Assembly (NCBI GenBank): GCA_030418545.1
Contig: QAIB01000004.1
Location: 186,001 to 250,000 of the forward strand
Direction: 5' to 3'
Origin: Xenophilus aerolatus
GTDB lineage: Bacteria; Pseudomonadota; Gammaproteobacteria; Burkholderiales; Burkholderiaceae_C
DNA: 64,000 bases
How positions within the stretch are numbered: position 1 is the stretch's first letter; each line of letters begins with the position of its first letter. The translations under genes were made by a program, and so were the position numbers. Positions 36,466 through 49,898 of the stretch are shown here, one piece after another. Below the pieces are notes generated by a model. The model had not been told where the DNA came from. It did not search any database and worked only from the letters and a program-made list of their open reading frames with translations.

Positions 36466-36569
36466 GCGATGTCCTCCTATCGGCAAGCCCGGCCGATGCG
36501 GCACGGGCACATGCCACTATCGCAGCGCCGCGGCCGCGGGGCCAGCGTGTCGGGCGGAAAGCCGCCGGC

Positions 36570-38282
<1,713 letters not shown>

Positions 38283-38303
38283 GGCGGGCTCCTTCGATGA
38301 GGT

Positions 38304-39845
38304 TCAGGCGTGGCTGGGCAGGATGTTCACAAGCGCGTCGGGCAGGTCGGCCTTCAGCGCCCAGAGGCGCATGGCCTCCAGGTCGGGGGCGAGGTAGCGG
38401 TCGCGCTCGACGAAGGCCACCTGTTGGCGGATGCGGGCGAACTCGGCTTCGACCAGGGGCGAAGACTTGAGGCCGTTGTCGCGCTTGAGCTCGATGCCTT
38501 GCGCGGCGGCCATGGCCTCGATGCCGACCACCACCGCGGTGTTGTTCACCATGTCGGCGAGGCGGCGCGCGGCGAAGGTGGCCATCGACACGTGGTCCTC
38601 CTGGTTGGCGGAGGTGGGCAGGCTGTCCACGCTGGCGGGATGGGCCAGCGACTTGTTCTCCGACGCCAGCGCCGCGGCCGTGACCTGGGCGATCATGAAG
38701 CCGGAATTCAGGCCGCCGTCGCGCACCAGGAAGGGCGGGAGGCCCGACAGGCCCGTGTCCAGCAGCAGGGCGATGCGCCGCTCGGCGATGGCGCCGATCT
38801 CGCTGACGGCCAGCGCCACGATGTCGGCGGCGAAGGCGACCGGCTCGGCGTGGAAGTTGCCGCCCGAGATCACTTCGCCCGTGTCGGTGAAGACCAGCGG
38901 GTTGTCCGACGCGGCATTGGCTTCGATGACCAGCACGCGCGCGGCGTGCGCGAGGTTGTCGAGGCAGGCGCCCATCACCTGCGGGATGCAGCGGATCGAA
39001 TACGGGTCCTGCACGCGGCCGCAGTCGGCGTGCGAGGGCACGATCTCGCTGCCCTCGAGCAGCGCGCGCACCGCGCCCGCCACGGCGATCTGCCCCGGCT
39101 GGCCGCGCGCGGCGTGGATGCGCGCATCGAAGGGCTTGATCGAGCCCTGGATGGCCTCGAGCGAGAGCGCGCCCGACATGAGGGCCGAGGCGAACACGTT
39201 CTCGGCACCGAACAGGCCCGACAGCGCGAGCGCGGTCGACACCTGCGTGCCGTTGAGCAGCGCGAGCCCTTCCTTGGGGCCGAGCACGAAGGGCTCGAGG
39301 CCGACGGCGCGCATCGCCTCGGAGCCCGGCACGGTACGACCATCCGCGAGTTGCGCCGCGCCCTCGCCGATGAGCACGCAGGCCAGGTGCGCCAGCGGCG
39401 CCAGGTCGCCCGACGCGCCCACCGAGCCCTTGGCCGGAATGACCGGCGTCACGCCGGCATTGAAGAGCGCGAGCAGCGCCTCGGCGAGCGCGGGCCGCAC
39501 GCCGGAGTGGCCGCGCGCCAGGCTCACGGCCTTGGTGGCGAGCACCAGGCGCACCACCGCGGGCGCGAGCGGCTCGCCGGTACCCACGCTGTGCGAGAGG
39601 ACCAGGTTGCGCTGCAGCTCGGCCAGGTGGTCATGGCCGATCTTCGTGCTGGCCAGCTTGCCGAAGCCGGTGTTGATTCCGTAGACGACCTCGTCGTGGT
39701 CCACGATGCGCTGCACCGCCGCCTGCGCGGCCTGCATCGGTGCGGCCGTGGCCGCGTCGAGCACAAGGCGCAGGCCGCCAGCATGGATGGCGCGCAGCTG
39801 CGCCAGCGAGACGTGGCCGGGGTCGAGGGTGAGGGTGACGGTCAT
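38304..39845 (-). CDS. hutH: Histidine ammonia-lyase HutH
   Basis: This 513-residue enzyme eliminates ammonia from L-histidine to give urocanate. The self-forming MIO cofactor comes from the Ala-Ser-Gly in [20 protein letters not shown] at about residue 143. [12 protein letters not shown] near residue 53 supplies the active-site Tyr, and [16 protein letters not shown] lies near the C-terminus. The ATG at 39845 is used; a longer frame to 39863 reads across the candidate HutC operator. It starts the enzyme part of the hut operon and is followed by hutU. Confidence 0.97.
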   Translation of the reverse strand: MTVTLTLDPGHVSLAQLRAIHAGGLRLVLDAATAAPMQAAQAAVQRIVDHDEVVYGINTGFGKLASTKIGHDHLAELQRNLVLSHSVGTGEPLAPAVVRLVLATKAVSLARGHSGVRPALAEALLALFNAGVTPVIPAKGSVGASGDLAPLAHLACVLIGEGAAQLADGRTVPGSEAMRAVGLEPFVLGPKEGLALLNGTQVSTALALSGLFGAENVFASALMSGALSLEAIQGSIKPFDARIHAARGQPGQIAVAGAVRALLEGSEIVPSHADCGRVQDPYSIRCIPQVMGACLDNLAHAARVLVIEANAASDNPLVFTDTGEVISGGNFHAEPVAFAADIVALAVSEIGAIAERRIALLLDTGLSGLPPFLVRDGGLNSGFMIAQVTAAALASENKSLAHPASVDSLPTSANQEDHVSMATFAARRLADMVNNTAVVVGIEAMAAAQGIELKRDNGLKSSPLVEAEFARIRQQVAFVERDRYLAPDLEAMRLWALKADLPDALVNILPSHA

Positions 39846-39851
39846 GGCAGC

Positions 39852-39863
39852 CTGTCTATACAA
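39852..39863. promoter_or_regulatory. Candidate HutC operator before hutH
   Basis: CTGTCTATACAA lies seven bases upstream of the hutH start. It matches, at 10 of 12 positions, the perfect palindrome CTGTATATACAG found upstream of the hut transporter genes at 43585. HutC repressors of other bacteria bind TGTATATACA-like sites. Binding here could block translation start or a local promoter. Confidence 0.7.
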
Positions 39864-39900
39864 GTAGGTGCGTAAGAAAAGATCGGTGCGCGCGCCCCAC

Positions 39901-39993
39901 GCCAGGGCACCCGCGGAACTGGCTCCGCCAGGCCGCTGGGTGCGCCCCCTTCGCGCAGCAGAAGGGGGAGCGACGAAGTCGCTTGGGGGATGT
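39901..39993 (-). repeat. Conserved three-hairpin intergenic repeat (copy iv)
   Basis: It matches the element at 11481-11573 at 85 of 93 positions. The last hairpin reads GCGACGAAGTCGC instead of GCGGCGAAGCCGC, so both stem partners changed together. It begins where hutC stops and ends 38 bases before the hutH operator. Confidence 0.85.
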
Positions 39994-40862
39994 CATCCGA
40001 ATACCGGGTTGCCGTCTGCGCGAAAGCGGCTGCCCAGGCGATACCGCGAGGCGGGGTGCAGACAGCGCACCACCGTGACCGGCACGGCGCGCGTCCAGGT
40101 GCGCCGCGTGAGCAGCAGGCAGGGGTCGGCCGCGGCCATGTCGAGGCGGTCGGCCTGTTCGGCGCTGGGCAGCACGGCGTCGACCAGGTGCTCGATCTGG
40201 TCGAAGGGCACGTGGCGCACCAGGTACTCGCTGGGCGGCGTGGCCGCGAGGTCCTGCTCCAGGTAGTCGGGCACCACGCGCGGGCTGACGTAACGGTCCT
40301 CGAGCTGGACCGGCACGCCATCCTCGAGGTGCAGGCAGGTCGAGTGGAAGACCGATTCGCCGGCGCGCAGGTCGAGCCAGGCGGCCACGTCGGGCGAGGC
40401 CGCCACGCGCTCGGCCGACAGCAGCTGGTAGCCGTAGTCGTGGCCGCGCGCGCGTATCTCGCTGGCGATGTTGGCGATCTGCAGCAGCGTGGACTGCGGC
40501 TTGTTCTCGGCCACGAAGCTGCCGACGCCGGCCACGCGCACGATGCGGCCCTGCTCCACCAGTTCGCGCAGCGCGCGGTTGATGGTCATGCGCGAGATGC
40601 CGAACTGCGCGACCAGCTCGTGCTCCGACGGCAGCCGGTGGCCGGCCGGCCAGGTGCCGTCCTGGATGCGGCGGGTGATGTGTTCCTTGACCTGCTCGTA
40701 GAGGGCGAGGGCCGGTTCCTGGATGCGGACCTCCGTACGCGAAGGACGCGAAGGTTTCGCAAAGGACGCGAAAGGAACAGCCGAATTCTTGTTGCTGCTT
40801 TCTTTCGCGACCTTCGCGCGCGTTTGCGTACTTCGCGTACGGCTGTCCGCTCCCGCTTTCAT
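39993..40862 (-). CDS. hutC: Histidine utilisation repressor HutC (GntR/UTRA), with repeat-derived N-terminus
   Basis: This 289-residue regulator has a GntR winged helix at about 50-115 (ALYEQVKEHITRRIQDGTWP, LVAQFGISRMTINRALRELV) and a UTRA effector domain (about 140-280, SVFHSTCLHLEDGVPVQLED, YVSPRVVPDYLEQDL). HutC proteins bind urocanate and release the hut operators. The only start is the ATG at 40862, one base after the stop of the ABC ATPase gene. The first ~42 residues (around TRAKVAKESS and FAKPSRPSRTEV) are the translation of a GCGAAGG-type intergenic repeat and have no counterpart in the family. There is no ATG, GTG or TTG between the repeat and the domain start. Confidence 0.92.
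   Translation of the reverse strand: MKAGADSRTRSTQTRAKVAKESSNKNSAVPFASFAKPSRPSRTEVRIQEPALALYEQVKEHITRRIQDGTWPAGHRLPSEHELVAQFGISRMTINRALRELVEQGRIVRVAGVGSFVAENKPQSTLLQIANIASEIRARGHDYGYQLLSAERVAASPDVAAWLDLRAGESVFHSTCLHLEDGVPVQLEDRYVSPRVVPDYLEQDLAATPPSEYLVRHVPFDQIEHLVDAVLPSAEQADRLDMAAADPCLLLTRRTWTRAVPVTVVRCLHPASRYRLGSRFRADGNPVFG
40730..40855 (-). repeat. GCGAAGG/CCTTCGCG hairpin repeat (copy d) inside hutC
   Basis: CTCCGTACGCGAAGGACGCG, a stretch containing CGAAAGGAACAGCCGAATTC, and TTCGCGACCTTCGCGCGCG followed by CTTCGCGTACGGCTG match copy a at 8526 in both arms and in the core. It is translated as residues about 3-42 of HutC. Confidence 0.75.
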
Positions 40863-40863
40863 C

Positions 40864-41642
<779 letters not shown>

Positions 41643-41646
<4 letters not shown>

Positions 41647-42494
41647 AGCGAAGCCCACCCGTAGAGGCGCTTGTTGATCGCCTTGAACACAAAATCCGAC
41701 ACCAGGCCGATCACGCCGATGACGATGATCCCGAAGATGATCTGCCCGGTGTTCAGCAGCGCCTGGCTGTCGGTGATCATGTGGCCGATGCCTGACGAGG
41801 ACCCGATGAGCTCGGCCACGATGACGTAGGTCCAGGCCCAGCCGAGCACCAGGCGCAGCGTCTCGGCGATGCCCGGCGCGGCGCCCGGAATGAGCACGCG
41901 CCGCACGATGCCGCGGCTGTCCGCGCCCAGGGTGTAGGCGGCCTCGACCAGGTCCTTGCGGGCGCCGCCCACGGTCACGGCGACCATGAGGATGATCTGG
42001 AACACCGAGCCGATGAAGATCACCAGTAACTTCTGCGTCTCGCCGATGCCCGCCCACAGGATGAGCAGCGGGATGAAGGCCGAGGCCGGCAGGTAGCGGC
42101 AGAAGGACACGAAGGGCTCGAGAAAAGCCTCGACCGGCTTGTACGCGCCCATCGCGATCCCCAGCGGCACGGCGATCACGGCCGCCAGGATGAAGCCGCC
42201 CAGCACGCGCCAGACGGTCATGCCGATGTCCTTGATGAAGCCGTACTCGGTGAAGAGCAGCCAGGCTTCCTTCACCATCGTGACCGGGCTGGCCAGGAAG
42301 GTGGGCGACACGAAGCCGCCCAGCGTGGCCGCCGCCCACACGGCGACGAAGAGGACGAAGAAGCCGGCCCCCAGCATCCAGCGCGCCCGCGGGCTCACCG
42401 GCTCCAGCGGCGCCATGCCGCGCGCGCGGCGCGCGGGGCGCGGCGCGGCGATCGAAGAAGGCGGTGCCTGGACCGCCGCGGAAGTCGCTTCCAT
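41643..42494 (-). CDS. NitT/TauT-type ABC transporter permease of the hut locus
   Basis: This 283-residue inner-membrane permease has about six hydrophobic segments and the coupling-helix region VEAAYTLGADSRGIVRRVLI (the EAA loop), preceded by LPASAFIPLLILWAGIGETQ. The Pro/Ala-rich N-terminus before the first membrane segment is longer than usual. The start is the ATG at 42494 (MEATSAAVQ), 13 bases after the binding-protein stop. It works with the ATPase that it overlaps. Confidence 0.92.
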
Positions 42495-42507
42495 CGTCCG
42501 TCCGTGC

Positions 42508-43473
42508 TTACTTGATGAAGGACGCGTCGTAGGTGGCCTTGAGGTCCTCAGGCGCCTTGCGGATCACGCCGGCCTCCAGCAGGATCGGCACGGAGTCCTT
42601 CATGAACTGCTCCAGCTCGCCCGCGAAGAACTTCTGGTTGGCGGCCTTGTCCTGCCAGCGCAGGTACTTCGACGAGTTGGCAAACGCTTCGCCGGTCTGC
42701 TTGACGGCCGAGCCCATGAGTTCGTTGGACTTGGCCGGATCGGCCTTGATCATCTCCAGCGCCTCGAAGTACGAATTGGTCAGCACCTGCGCTGCCTTGG
42801 CGTTGGCCTTGAGCCAGGTGGGCGCGCAGCCCACGGTGTCCATCACCATCGGGTAGTCGAGGGTGGTCGCGAGGATCTTGCCCGACTGGGGCGCGTTGCG
42901 CACCGTCGAGAGATACGGCTCGTAGGTCATGGCGGCGTCGTTCTGGCCGGCCACGAAGGCCTGGGCCGAGGCCTGCGGCGCGAGGGTGACGGTCTTCACG
43001 TCCTTCAGGCTCATGCCGTTCTTGCTCAGCATCCAGGCCAGGCCGAAGAAGGGGGCGGTGCCGGGCGCGTCGACGCCGATGGTCTTGCCCTTGAGGTCGG
43101 CGAAGGACTTGATGTCGTTGCGCACGGCGATGCCGTCGGCGCCATAGGACTTGTCCATCTGGAAGATCTGCACGATCGGCACGCCGTTGGCGTTCCAGGC
43201 CACGTGCGTCTCGACGGTCGTGGCGGCGCACTGGATGGCGCCGGAGGCCAGCGCCAGGTGGCGGTCCTTCTGCGGGATCATCTTGATCTCCACGTCCAGG
43301 CCGTTCTTCTTGAAGATGCCCGCCTTGTCGGCCAGCGTGAGCGGGGCGAAGCCGGTCCAGCCGGACATGCCCAGCGCGATCTTGGTCTCCTGCGCGGCGG
43401 CGGAACCGGCAGCGCCGGCCAGGCAGGCGGCAGCGGCCACCAGCGATGCGATCTTGAAGACTGTCTTGGCCAT
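42508..43473 (-). CDS. NitT/TauT-type ABC substrate-binding protein of the hut locus
   Basis: This 321-residue periplasmic binding protein has a signal peptide (FKIASLVAAAACLAGAAGSA, ending near AAAQE) and the SsuA/ThiY-like fold start KIALGMSGWTGFAPLTLADK, then AGIFKKNGLDVEIKM and TIGVDAPGTAPFFGLAWML. The start at 43473 is preceded by AGGAGG. It is the first gene of the hut transporter-repressor-enzyme run, with two HutC-type palindromes 112 and 206 bases upstream. The ligand is inferred from context only. Confidence 0.9.
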   Translation of the reverse strand: MAKTVFKIASLVAAAACLAGAAGSAAAQETKIALGMSGWTGFAPLTLADKAGIFKKNGLDVEIKMIPQKDRHLALASGAIQCAATTVETHVAWNANGVPIVQIFQMDKSYGADGIAVRNDIKSFADLKGKTIGVDAPGTAPFFGLAWMLSKNGMSLKDVKTVTLAPQASAQAFVAGQNDAAMTYEPYLSTVRNAPQSGKILATTLDYPMVMDTVGCAPTWLKANAKAAQVLTNSYFEALEMIKADPAKSNELMGSAVKQTGEAFANSSKYLRWQDKAANQKFFAGELEQFMKDSVPILLEAGVIRKAPEDLKATYDASFIK

Positions 43474-43583
43474 GCGGCCCTCCTGAATCAAAGGACGAAG
43501 AACGTGGTTGGATGCGCCCGCCGCGCGCGGCCGCCGGTCGGCAGCCTGACACGCGACGGCGCAGTGTGGTCCGCCTGCCCAGC

Positions 43584-43597
43584 CCTGTATATACAGG
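43584..43597. promoter_or_regulatory. HutC operator (perfect palindrome) upstream of the hut transporter genes
   Basis: CCTGTATATACAGG is an exact 14-base palindrome in the 396-base gene-free gap 43474-43869. Its core equals the TGTATATACA recognised by HutC-type GntR repressors. A second copy lies at 43679. Confidence 0.8.
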
Positions 43598-43678
43598 TTA
43601 ACCCGCCGATGGCTGCCCCGCAAGGCGCCATGGGCCGGTCTTCCTTGGTGCACGCCCGGTGAGGAATGCACCAGAATG

Positions 43679-43690
43679 CTGTCTATACAG
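43679..43690. promoter_or_regulatory. Second HutC-type operator upstream of the hut transporter genes
   Basis: CTGTCTATACAG differs from the perfect palindrome at 43585 by one base. The two sites are 94 bases apart centre to centre (about nine helical turns), which would suit repression by looping. Confidence 0.7.
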
Positions 43691-43806
43691 GGTCGACGGG
43701 CGAATGGCGGCTTGGGCTGCAAGCCCCGTGCCAGCAACCGCCCGGCCCACCGCCAGGCCTGCGGCGACAATCGGCACGGCCGCCGTACCCGCTGCGGCGG
43801 CCTGGG

Positions 43807-43864
43807 TGCCAAAACGGCCCTCAGCGCCCGTCCCATCTGCGTCTGCAGCTATCCATTTCATAGC
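43807..43864 (-). repeat. Dispersed repeat, ATAGCT...GGGCGCTG family (copy 3, inverted)
   Basis: On the minus strand it reads GCTATGAAATGGATAGCTGC, then a GGGCGCTGAGGGCCG block. It lies just upstream of recQ in the gene-free gap; apart from this repeat and the two operators, I see nothing else in 43474-43869. Confidence 0.7.
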
Positions 43865-43869
43865 AATCC

Positions 43870-45756
<1,887 letters not shown>

Positions 45757-45761
45757 GCGAA

Positions 45762-45814
45762 AGGTGCCGGCAGCGCCCGTGCGACGGGCGCGTGCAGCTA
45801 CCACTTCGATAGCA
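45762..45814 (-). repeat. Dispersed repeat, ATAGCT...GGGCGCTG family (copy 4, inverted)
   Basis: On the minus strand it reads GCTATCGAAGTGGTAGCTGC, then a CGCGCCCGTCGCACGGGCGC hairpin. It fills the gap between the convergent recQ and AAA+ genes, where it could help terminate both. Confidence 0.7.
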
Positions 45815-45818
45815 ACGC

Positions 45819-48143
45819 TCAGTGGACGAAGCCCATCGAGCGCGCCTCGCGCACCTCGGGCTTGATGCGGTGCTCGGCCTCGAGCTGGTCGAGGAATTCC
45901 TCGGGCGAGAAGGTGGCGGCCAGGATGTCGGTCTGGCGCTTCACGGCGGCGAAGTCGCCCGGGCACAGCTGGTCCAGGCGCGCCAGGCGCGTGCGCAGTT
46001 CGGGCGTGAGCGCCGCGGCGTCGCCGGCCAGCGCCTCGGTGACGAACATGCGCTCGCGCTGCTCGGCCGTGAGCGGCATGAACCTGATCTTGAAGGTGAA
46101 GCGCCGCAGCGCCGCCTGGTCGAGGCGGTCGAGCAGGTTGGTGGTGCAGACGAACACGCCCTTGAAGCGCTCCATGCCCTGCAGCATCTCGTTGACCTCG
46201 GTGACCTCGTAGGTGCGCTGCGCGCCGCGGCGGTCCTGCAGGAAGGAGTCGGCCTCGTCGAGCAGCAGCACGGCCTTCTCGGCCTCGGCTTCGCGGAACA
46301 TGGCGGCCATGTTCTGCTCGGTCTCGCCGACGTACTTGCTCATCAGGTCGCTGGCCTGCTTGATGATGAGCGGCCGCCCGATGCTCCTGGCGATGTGTTC
46401 GGCCAGCGCGGTCTTGCCGGTGCCGGGCGCGCCGTAGAAGCACAGCGTGCCGTGGCCACGCGCCTTGAGCGCTTCCACGATGCGCGGGACCTCGAAGCGG
46501 GTTTCGACGTTCAGCATGTCGAGGTCCCAGGTGGTGACCTGCAGGCGCTCGTGGCGCGCCGGCTGGCCGGTGCCCAGAGCCTGGTCGGCGTTGCGCAGCT
46601 GGCGTTCGATCAGCGCCTCGGTCGACAGCGCGTCGCTGGCCGCGAGGCCCGCGAAGCGCACCGCCGTGCGGATCTGCGCCGGCGTGAGGCCCTTGCGCTC
46701 GGCGAGCTGGGCCGTGAAGGCCTCGGACACCGGCACGCCGGCCAGCGCCTTGCGCACGATCTGCTCGCGCGCGCCGGGCGGCGGCGACTTGAGCTCGAGG
46801 TGGTAGGCGAAACGGCGGCGGAAGGCCGGGTCGATCTGCTCGATGCGGTTGGTGATCCACAGCGTGGGCACCGGGTTGGTCTCGAGGATCTGGTTGACCC
46901 AGGCCTTGCCGCTCACGCTGCCGCTGGGCGGCGCGGGAATCTGCTCGGCGCGCGCCATGAACTGCGCGGCCTCGGTGCTGATGGGCGGGAAGACGTCTTC
47001 CACCTCGTCGAAGAGCAGCGCCGCCTGCGCGCTGCCCTTGAGGAAGACCTGCGCGATCTGCAGCGATCGATAACGGTCGCGGCCCGACAACGAATTGCCG
47101 TCACGGTCGGCGTACTCGACCTCGAAGAGCTCCAGCCCCGCCGCCTGCGCGACCACCTTGGCCAGCTCGGTCTTGCCGGTGCCGGGCGGGCCGTAGAGCA
47201 GCACGTTCACGCCCGGCTCCTTGCGCGCGATGGCGGCGCGCAGCAGGGTGACGAGCATCTGCGCGTCCTCGGCGACGAAGTCGAAGTCCTGCAGCGTCAG
47301 GCCGCTCTTGGCCGAGGGCCGCGTGAACACGGCCATCAGCTCGTTGTGGTCGCGGTACTCGCGCATCAGCACCGGAGGCAGCTTCTCGCTGACCTTCATG
47401 AGGTCGGCCAGGTCGGTGATGTTGTGTTCGGAGATGAGGTTCTCGACCAGGCCGATGCGCTCCAGCCGCGAGCCGGCGCGCAGCGCCTCGCCGACCTCGC
47501 TCGCGTTCACGCCGGCGACTTCGGCGATGGCGGCGTAAGCCTCGGGCGCGTTGTTGACCTTGAACTCCACCAGCAGCGAGCGCAGGTCGCGCTGGTAGCG
47601 CGCGAGGGTGCCGTACAGCAGCAACGCGCGCTCGGCCTTGTTCAGCTGCAGCAGGCCGGCCAGGGCGTCGATGTTCTTCTCGACCAGCGTGGACTGCTTG
47701 CGCAGCGTGTTCGACAGCCAGTCGCGCGTGAGCGAGAGCACGGCCAGCAGGTCCTTGGGCTGGTCCTTGGCGTACTCGTCGAGGTAGAAGAAGAGCGTGC
47801 CCTCTTCGTACGGGCCGCGCCAGACGCCGTGCCGCTCGAGCAGCGCGCGGTTGTCCAGGTGCTCCACATCCTTCCACACCTCGTTGCCCGCGCAGCGCCG
47901 GCCCAGAAACTCGCGCAGACGCTGCAGCGTGGATGCCGGCCACACCAGGTGGCGCCCGGTGAGCGAGAGCAGGCCGTTGAGGTCGCGACGCACATTGAAC
48001 CTGGGCCCCTGCTTGGCCGCGAGCGTGAGCACGAAGTGCGAGCACATGAGCTCGAGCACCGGGGCGTCCTTCAGGCCGGGCGACGGCAGCGCCTGGCCAC
48101 GCGGCAAGGCGGTCAGCACATCGACACCGGAACGTTTTGCCAT
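45819..48143 (-). CDS. Tandem AAA+ ATPase of unknown role
   Basis: This 774-residue protein has two AAA+ modules after an unrecognised ~290-residue N-terminal part. Module 1 has Walker A YGPPGTGKTELA (about 318), Walker B AALLFDEVEDVFPP and an arginine-finger region IDPAFRRRFAYHL. Module 2 has Walker A GAPGTGKTALAEHI (about 571), Walker B AVLLLDEADSFLQD and LDQAALRRFTFKIRF. Both sites look intact, so both should bind and hydrolyse ATP, as in hexameric unfoldases and remodelling ATPases. No protease or partner gene is adjacent. The start at 48143 (MAKRSGVDVLTALP) follows AGGTTG. The biological role is unknown to me. Confidence 0.85.
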   Translation of the reverse strand: MAKRSGVDVLTALPRGQALPSPGLKDAPVLELMCSHFVLTLAAKQGPRFNVRRDLNGLLSLTGRHLVWPASTLQRLREFLGRRCAGNEVWKDVEHLDNRALLERHGVWRGPYEEGTLFFYLDEYAKDQPKDLLAVLSLTRDWLSNTLRKQSTLVEKNIDALAGLLQLNKAERALLLYGTLARYQRDLRSLLVEFKVNNAPEAYAAIAEVAGVNASEVGEALRAGSRLERIGLVENLISEHNITDLADLMKVSEKLPPVLMREYRDHNELMAVFTRPSAKSGLTLQDFDFVAEDAQMLVTLLRAAIARKEPGVNVLLYGPPGTGKTELAKVVAQAAGLELFEVEYADRDGNSLSGRDRYRSLQIAQVFLKGSAQAALLFDEVEDVFPPISTEAAQFMARAEQIPAPPSGSVSGKAWVNQILETNPVPTLWITNRIEQIDPAFRRRFAYHLELKSPPPGAREQIVRKALAGVPVSEAFTAQLAERKGLTPAQIRTAVRFAGLAASDALSTEALIERQLRNADQALGTGQPARHERLQVTTWDLDMLNVETRFEVPRIVEALKARGHGTLCFYGAPGTGKTALAEHIARSIGRPLIIKQASDLMSKYVGETEQNMAAMFREAEAEKAVLLLDEADSFLQDRRGAQRTYEVTEVNEMLQGMERFKGVFVCTTNLLDRLDQAALRRFTFKIRFMPLTAEQRERMFVTEALAGDAAALTPELRTRLARLDQLCPGDFAAVKRQTDILAATFSPEEFLDQLEAEHRIKPEVREARSMGFVH

Positions 48144-48319
48144 GGGGCAACCTCCAGAAGCTCAGGCGGGAAGAGAACGCGATGCCGCCGACGAATGCAG
48201 CTGCGAAGAAGTACTCCGGGCGGCTGCGGCGGGCATTTGCGACACGACCATAACGCAGAGTTTTGGGTTGTGGAAGACGGGACCAGAGGAAAAACCCTGA
48301 GCGTGGGAAGCGATCCACA

Positions 48320-49561
48320 ATGGCGCCCATGGTTGCCATCGACGACATCGAACTCGCCGCCGGGCGCCTGCGCGGGCAGGTGCTCGACACGCCCTGCGTG
48401 GAATCGCGCACGCTCTCGCAGATCGTCGGCGCCCAGGTCTTCCTCAAATTCGAGAACCTGCAGTTCACCGCCTCCTTCAAGGAGCGCGGCGCATGCAACA
48501 AGATGACCGAGCTGGCTGAGGCGGGGCTGACGACCGGCGCCGGCCATGCAGAGGCGCCGCTGCGCGGCGTCGTTGCCATGTCGGCCGGCAACCACGCGCA
48601 GGGCGTGGCCTACCACGCGCAGCGGCTGGGCATTCCGGCAACCATCGTCATGCCGCGCTTCACGCCGGGCGTGAAGATCGAGCGCACGCGCGGCTTCGGC
48701 GCGAACGTGGTGCTGTTCGGCGATTCGCTCGAGGCGGCGCGCGGCCACGCCTATGAACTGGCCGATCGCGACGGCCTGAGCTTCGTGCACCCGTACGACG
48801 ACGACGCGGTGATCGCCGGGCAAGGCACCGTGGCGCTGGAGATGCTGGAGGCGGTGCCCGACCTCGACACGCTCGTGGTCTCGGTCGGCGGCGGCGGCCT
48901 GATCGCAGGCATGGCCATCGCCGCGCGCGCGCGCCGGCCCGACATCGAGATCGTGGGCGTGCAGACAGCGCGCTTCCCGGCCATGGTGAATGCGATCCAG
49001 GGCACGCAGCATCCGGGCGGGACGAGCACGATCGCCGAGGGCATCGCCGTGGGCACGCCGGGCGAGCGCAACCGCGAGATCGTCTCGCGGCTGGTCGACG
49101 ACCTGCTGCTGGTCGACGAGGGCGACATCGAGCAGGCCGTGCTGATGCTGCTGGAGATCGAGAAGACGCTGGTCGAGGGCGCGGGCGCGGCCGGCCTCGC
49201 GGCGCTGATCCGCCACCCGGAGCGCTTCCGCGGCAAGCGCGTGGGTCTGGTGCTCTCGGGCGGCAACATCGACCCGTTGCTGCTGGCCGCCATCATCGAA
49301 CGCGGCATGGTGCGCGCCGGCCGGCTCGCGCGGCTGCAGGTGGGCGCGCGCGACGTCCCGGGCGTGCTGGCCCGGATCACGACGACCGTGGCCGAAGCGG
49401 GCGCCAACATCGACGAGGTGCACCACCAGCGCGCCTTCACGATGCTGGCGGCGCAGAACGTCGACATCGAGCTGGTGCTGCAGACGCGCGGACGCGAGCA
49501 CCTCGCCGCGGTCATCGACGCATTGCACCATGCGGGATTCCAGGCCGAGGAAAAACGCTGA
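48320..49561 (+). CDS. ilvA: Threonine ammonia-lyase with C-terminal ACT domain
   Basis: This 413-residue PLP enzyme converts threonine to 2-oxobutanoate and ammonia. The PLP lysine is in FTASFKERGACNK (about residue 56), the phosphate-binding loop is VSVGGGGLIAGMA, and VAMSAGNHAQGVAYHAQ is typical. One ACT domain at the C-terminus (LARLQVGARDVPGVLARITT) suggests the short single-ACT form rather than the two-ACT biosynthetic IlvA. The start at 48320 (MAPMVAIDDIEL) follows GGGAAG; 48329 is possible. It diverges from the AAA+ gene. Confidence 0.93.
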   Translation: MAPMVAIDDIELAAGRLRGQVLDTPCVESRTLSQIVGAQVFLKFENLQFTASFKERGACNKMTELAEAGLTTGAGHAEAPLRGVVAMSAGNHAQGVAYHAQRLGIPATIVMPRFTPGVKIERTRGFGANVVLFGDSLEAARGHAYELADRDGLSFVHPYDDDAVIAGQGTVALEMLEAVPDLDTLVVSVGGGGLIAGMAIAARARRPDIEIVGVQTARFPAMVNAIQGTQHPGGTSTIAEGIAVGTPGERNREIVSRLVDDLLLVDEGDIEQAVLMLLEIEKTLVEGAGAAGLAALIRHPERFRGKRVGLVLSGGNIDPLLLAAIIERGMVRAGRLARLQVGARDVPGVLARITTTVAEAGANIDEVHHQRAFTMLAAQNVDIELVLQTRGREHLAAVIDALHHAGFQAEEKR

Positions 49562-49619
49562 CAAGGCCGCGGAAGCCGGACTTGTAAAATCCGCGAAGTT
49601 TGAGTACCTGAGGTTCCGG

Positions 49620-49772
49620 ATGTCCAACCCCACCCCCGTCGAGCCTGGCCACGCCGCCAGCGTCGAACAGGATGCCGTCGAAAGCATCGTCCCCCTGATG
49701 CCCATCGTGCTGCCCCTGGCCGGCGGCGTGCTGATGCTGCTGCTGGCCTCGATCGCCATCTACATGGCTTGA
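49620..49772 (+). CDS. Small single-pass membrane protein of unknown function
   Basis: This 50-residue protein is hydrophilic at the N-terminus (MSNPTPVEPGHAASVEQDAV) and has one membrane segment (IVLPLAGGVLMLLLASIAIY). It starts 58 bases after the threonine ammonia-lyase stop and ends 126 bases before pckG on the same strand. A weak GAGG (AGGTTCCGG) lies before the ATG at 49620. It is not recognised as a named family. The composition and position suggest a real small gene rather than chance. Confidence 0.55.
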   Translation: MSNPTPVEPGHAASVEQDAVESIVPLMPIVLPLAGGVLMLLLASIAIYMA

Positions 49773-49898
49773 TCGCCCCGCGGGGCCCGTTCAGCCCCGC
49801 CCACTCCCGCGCTGGAAGACGTTTTCTCCAACGGCTCTCGCCGCCCCACGGGGCCGAGTCCCGTTCGAAAAGACGATTTTTCTATCCAGGAGTTTCCG

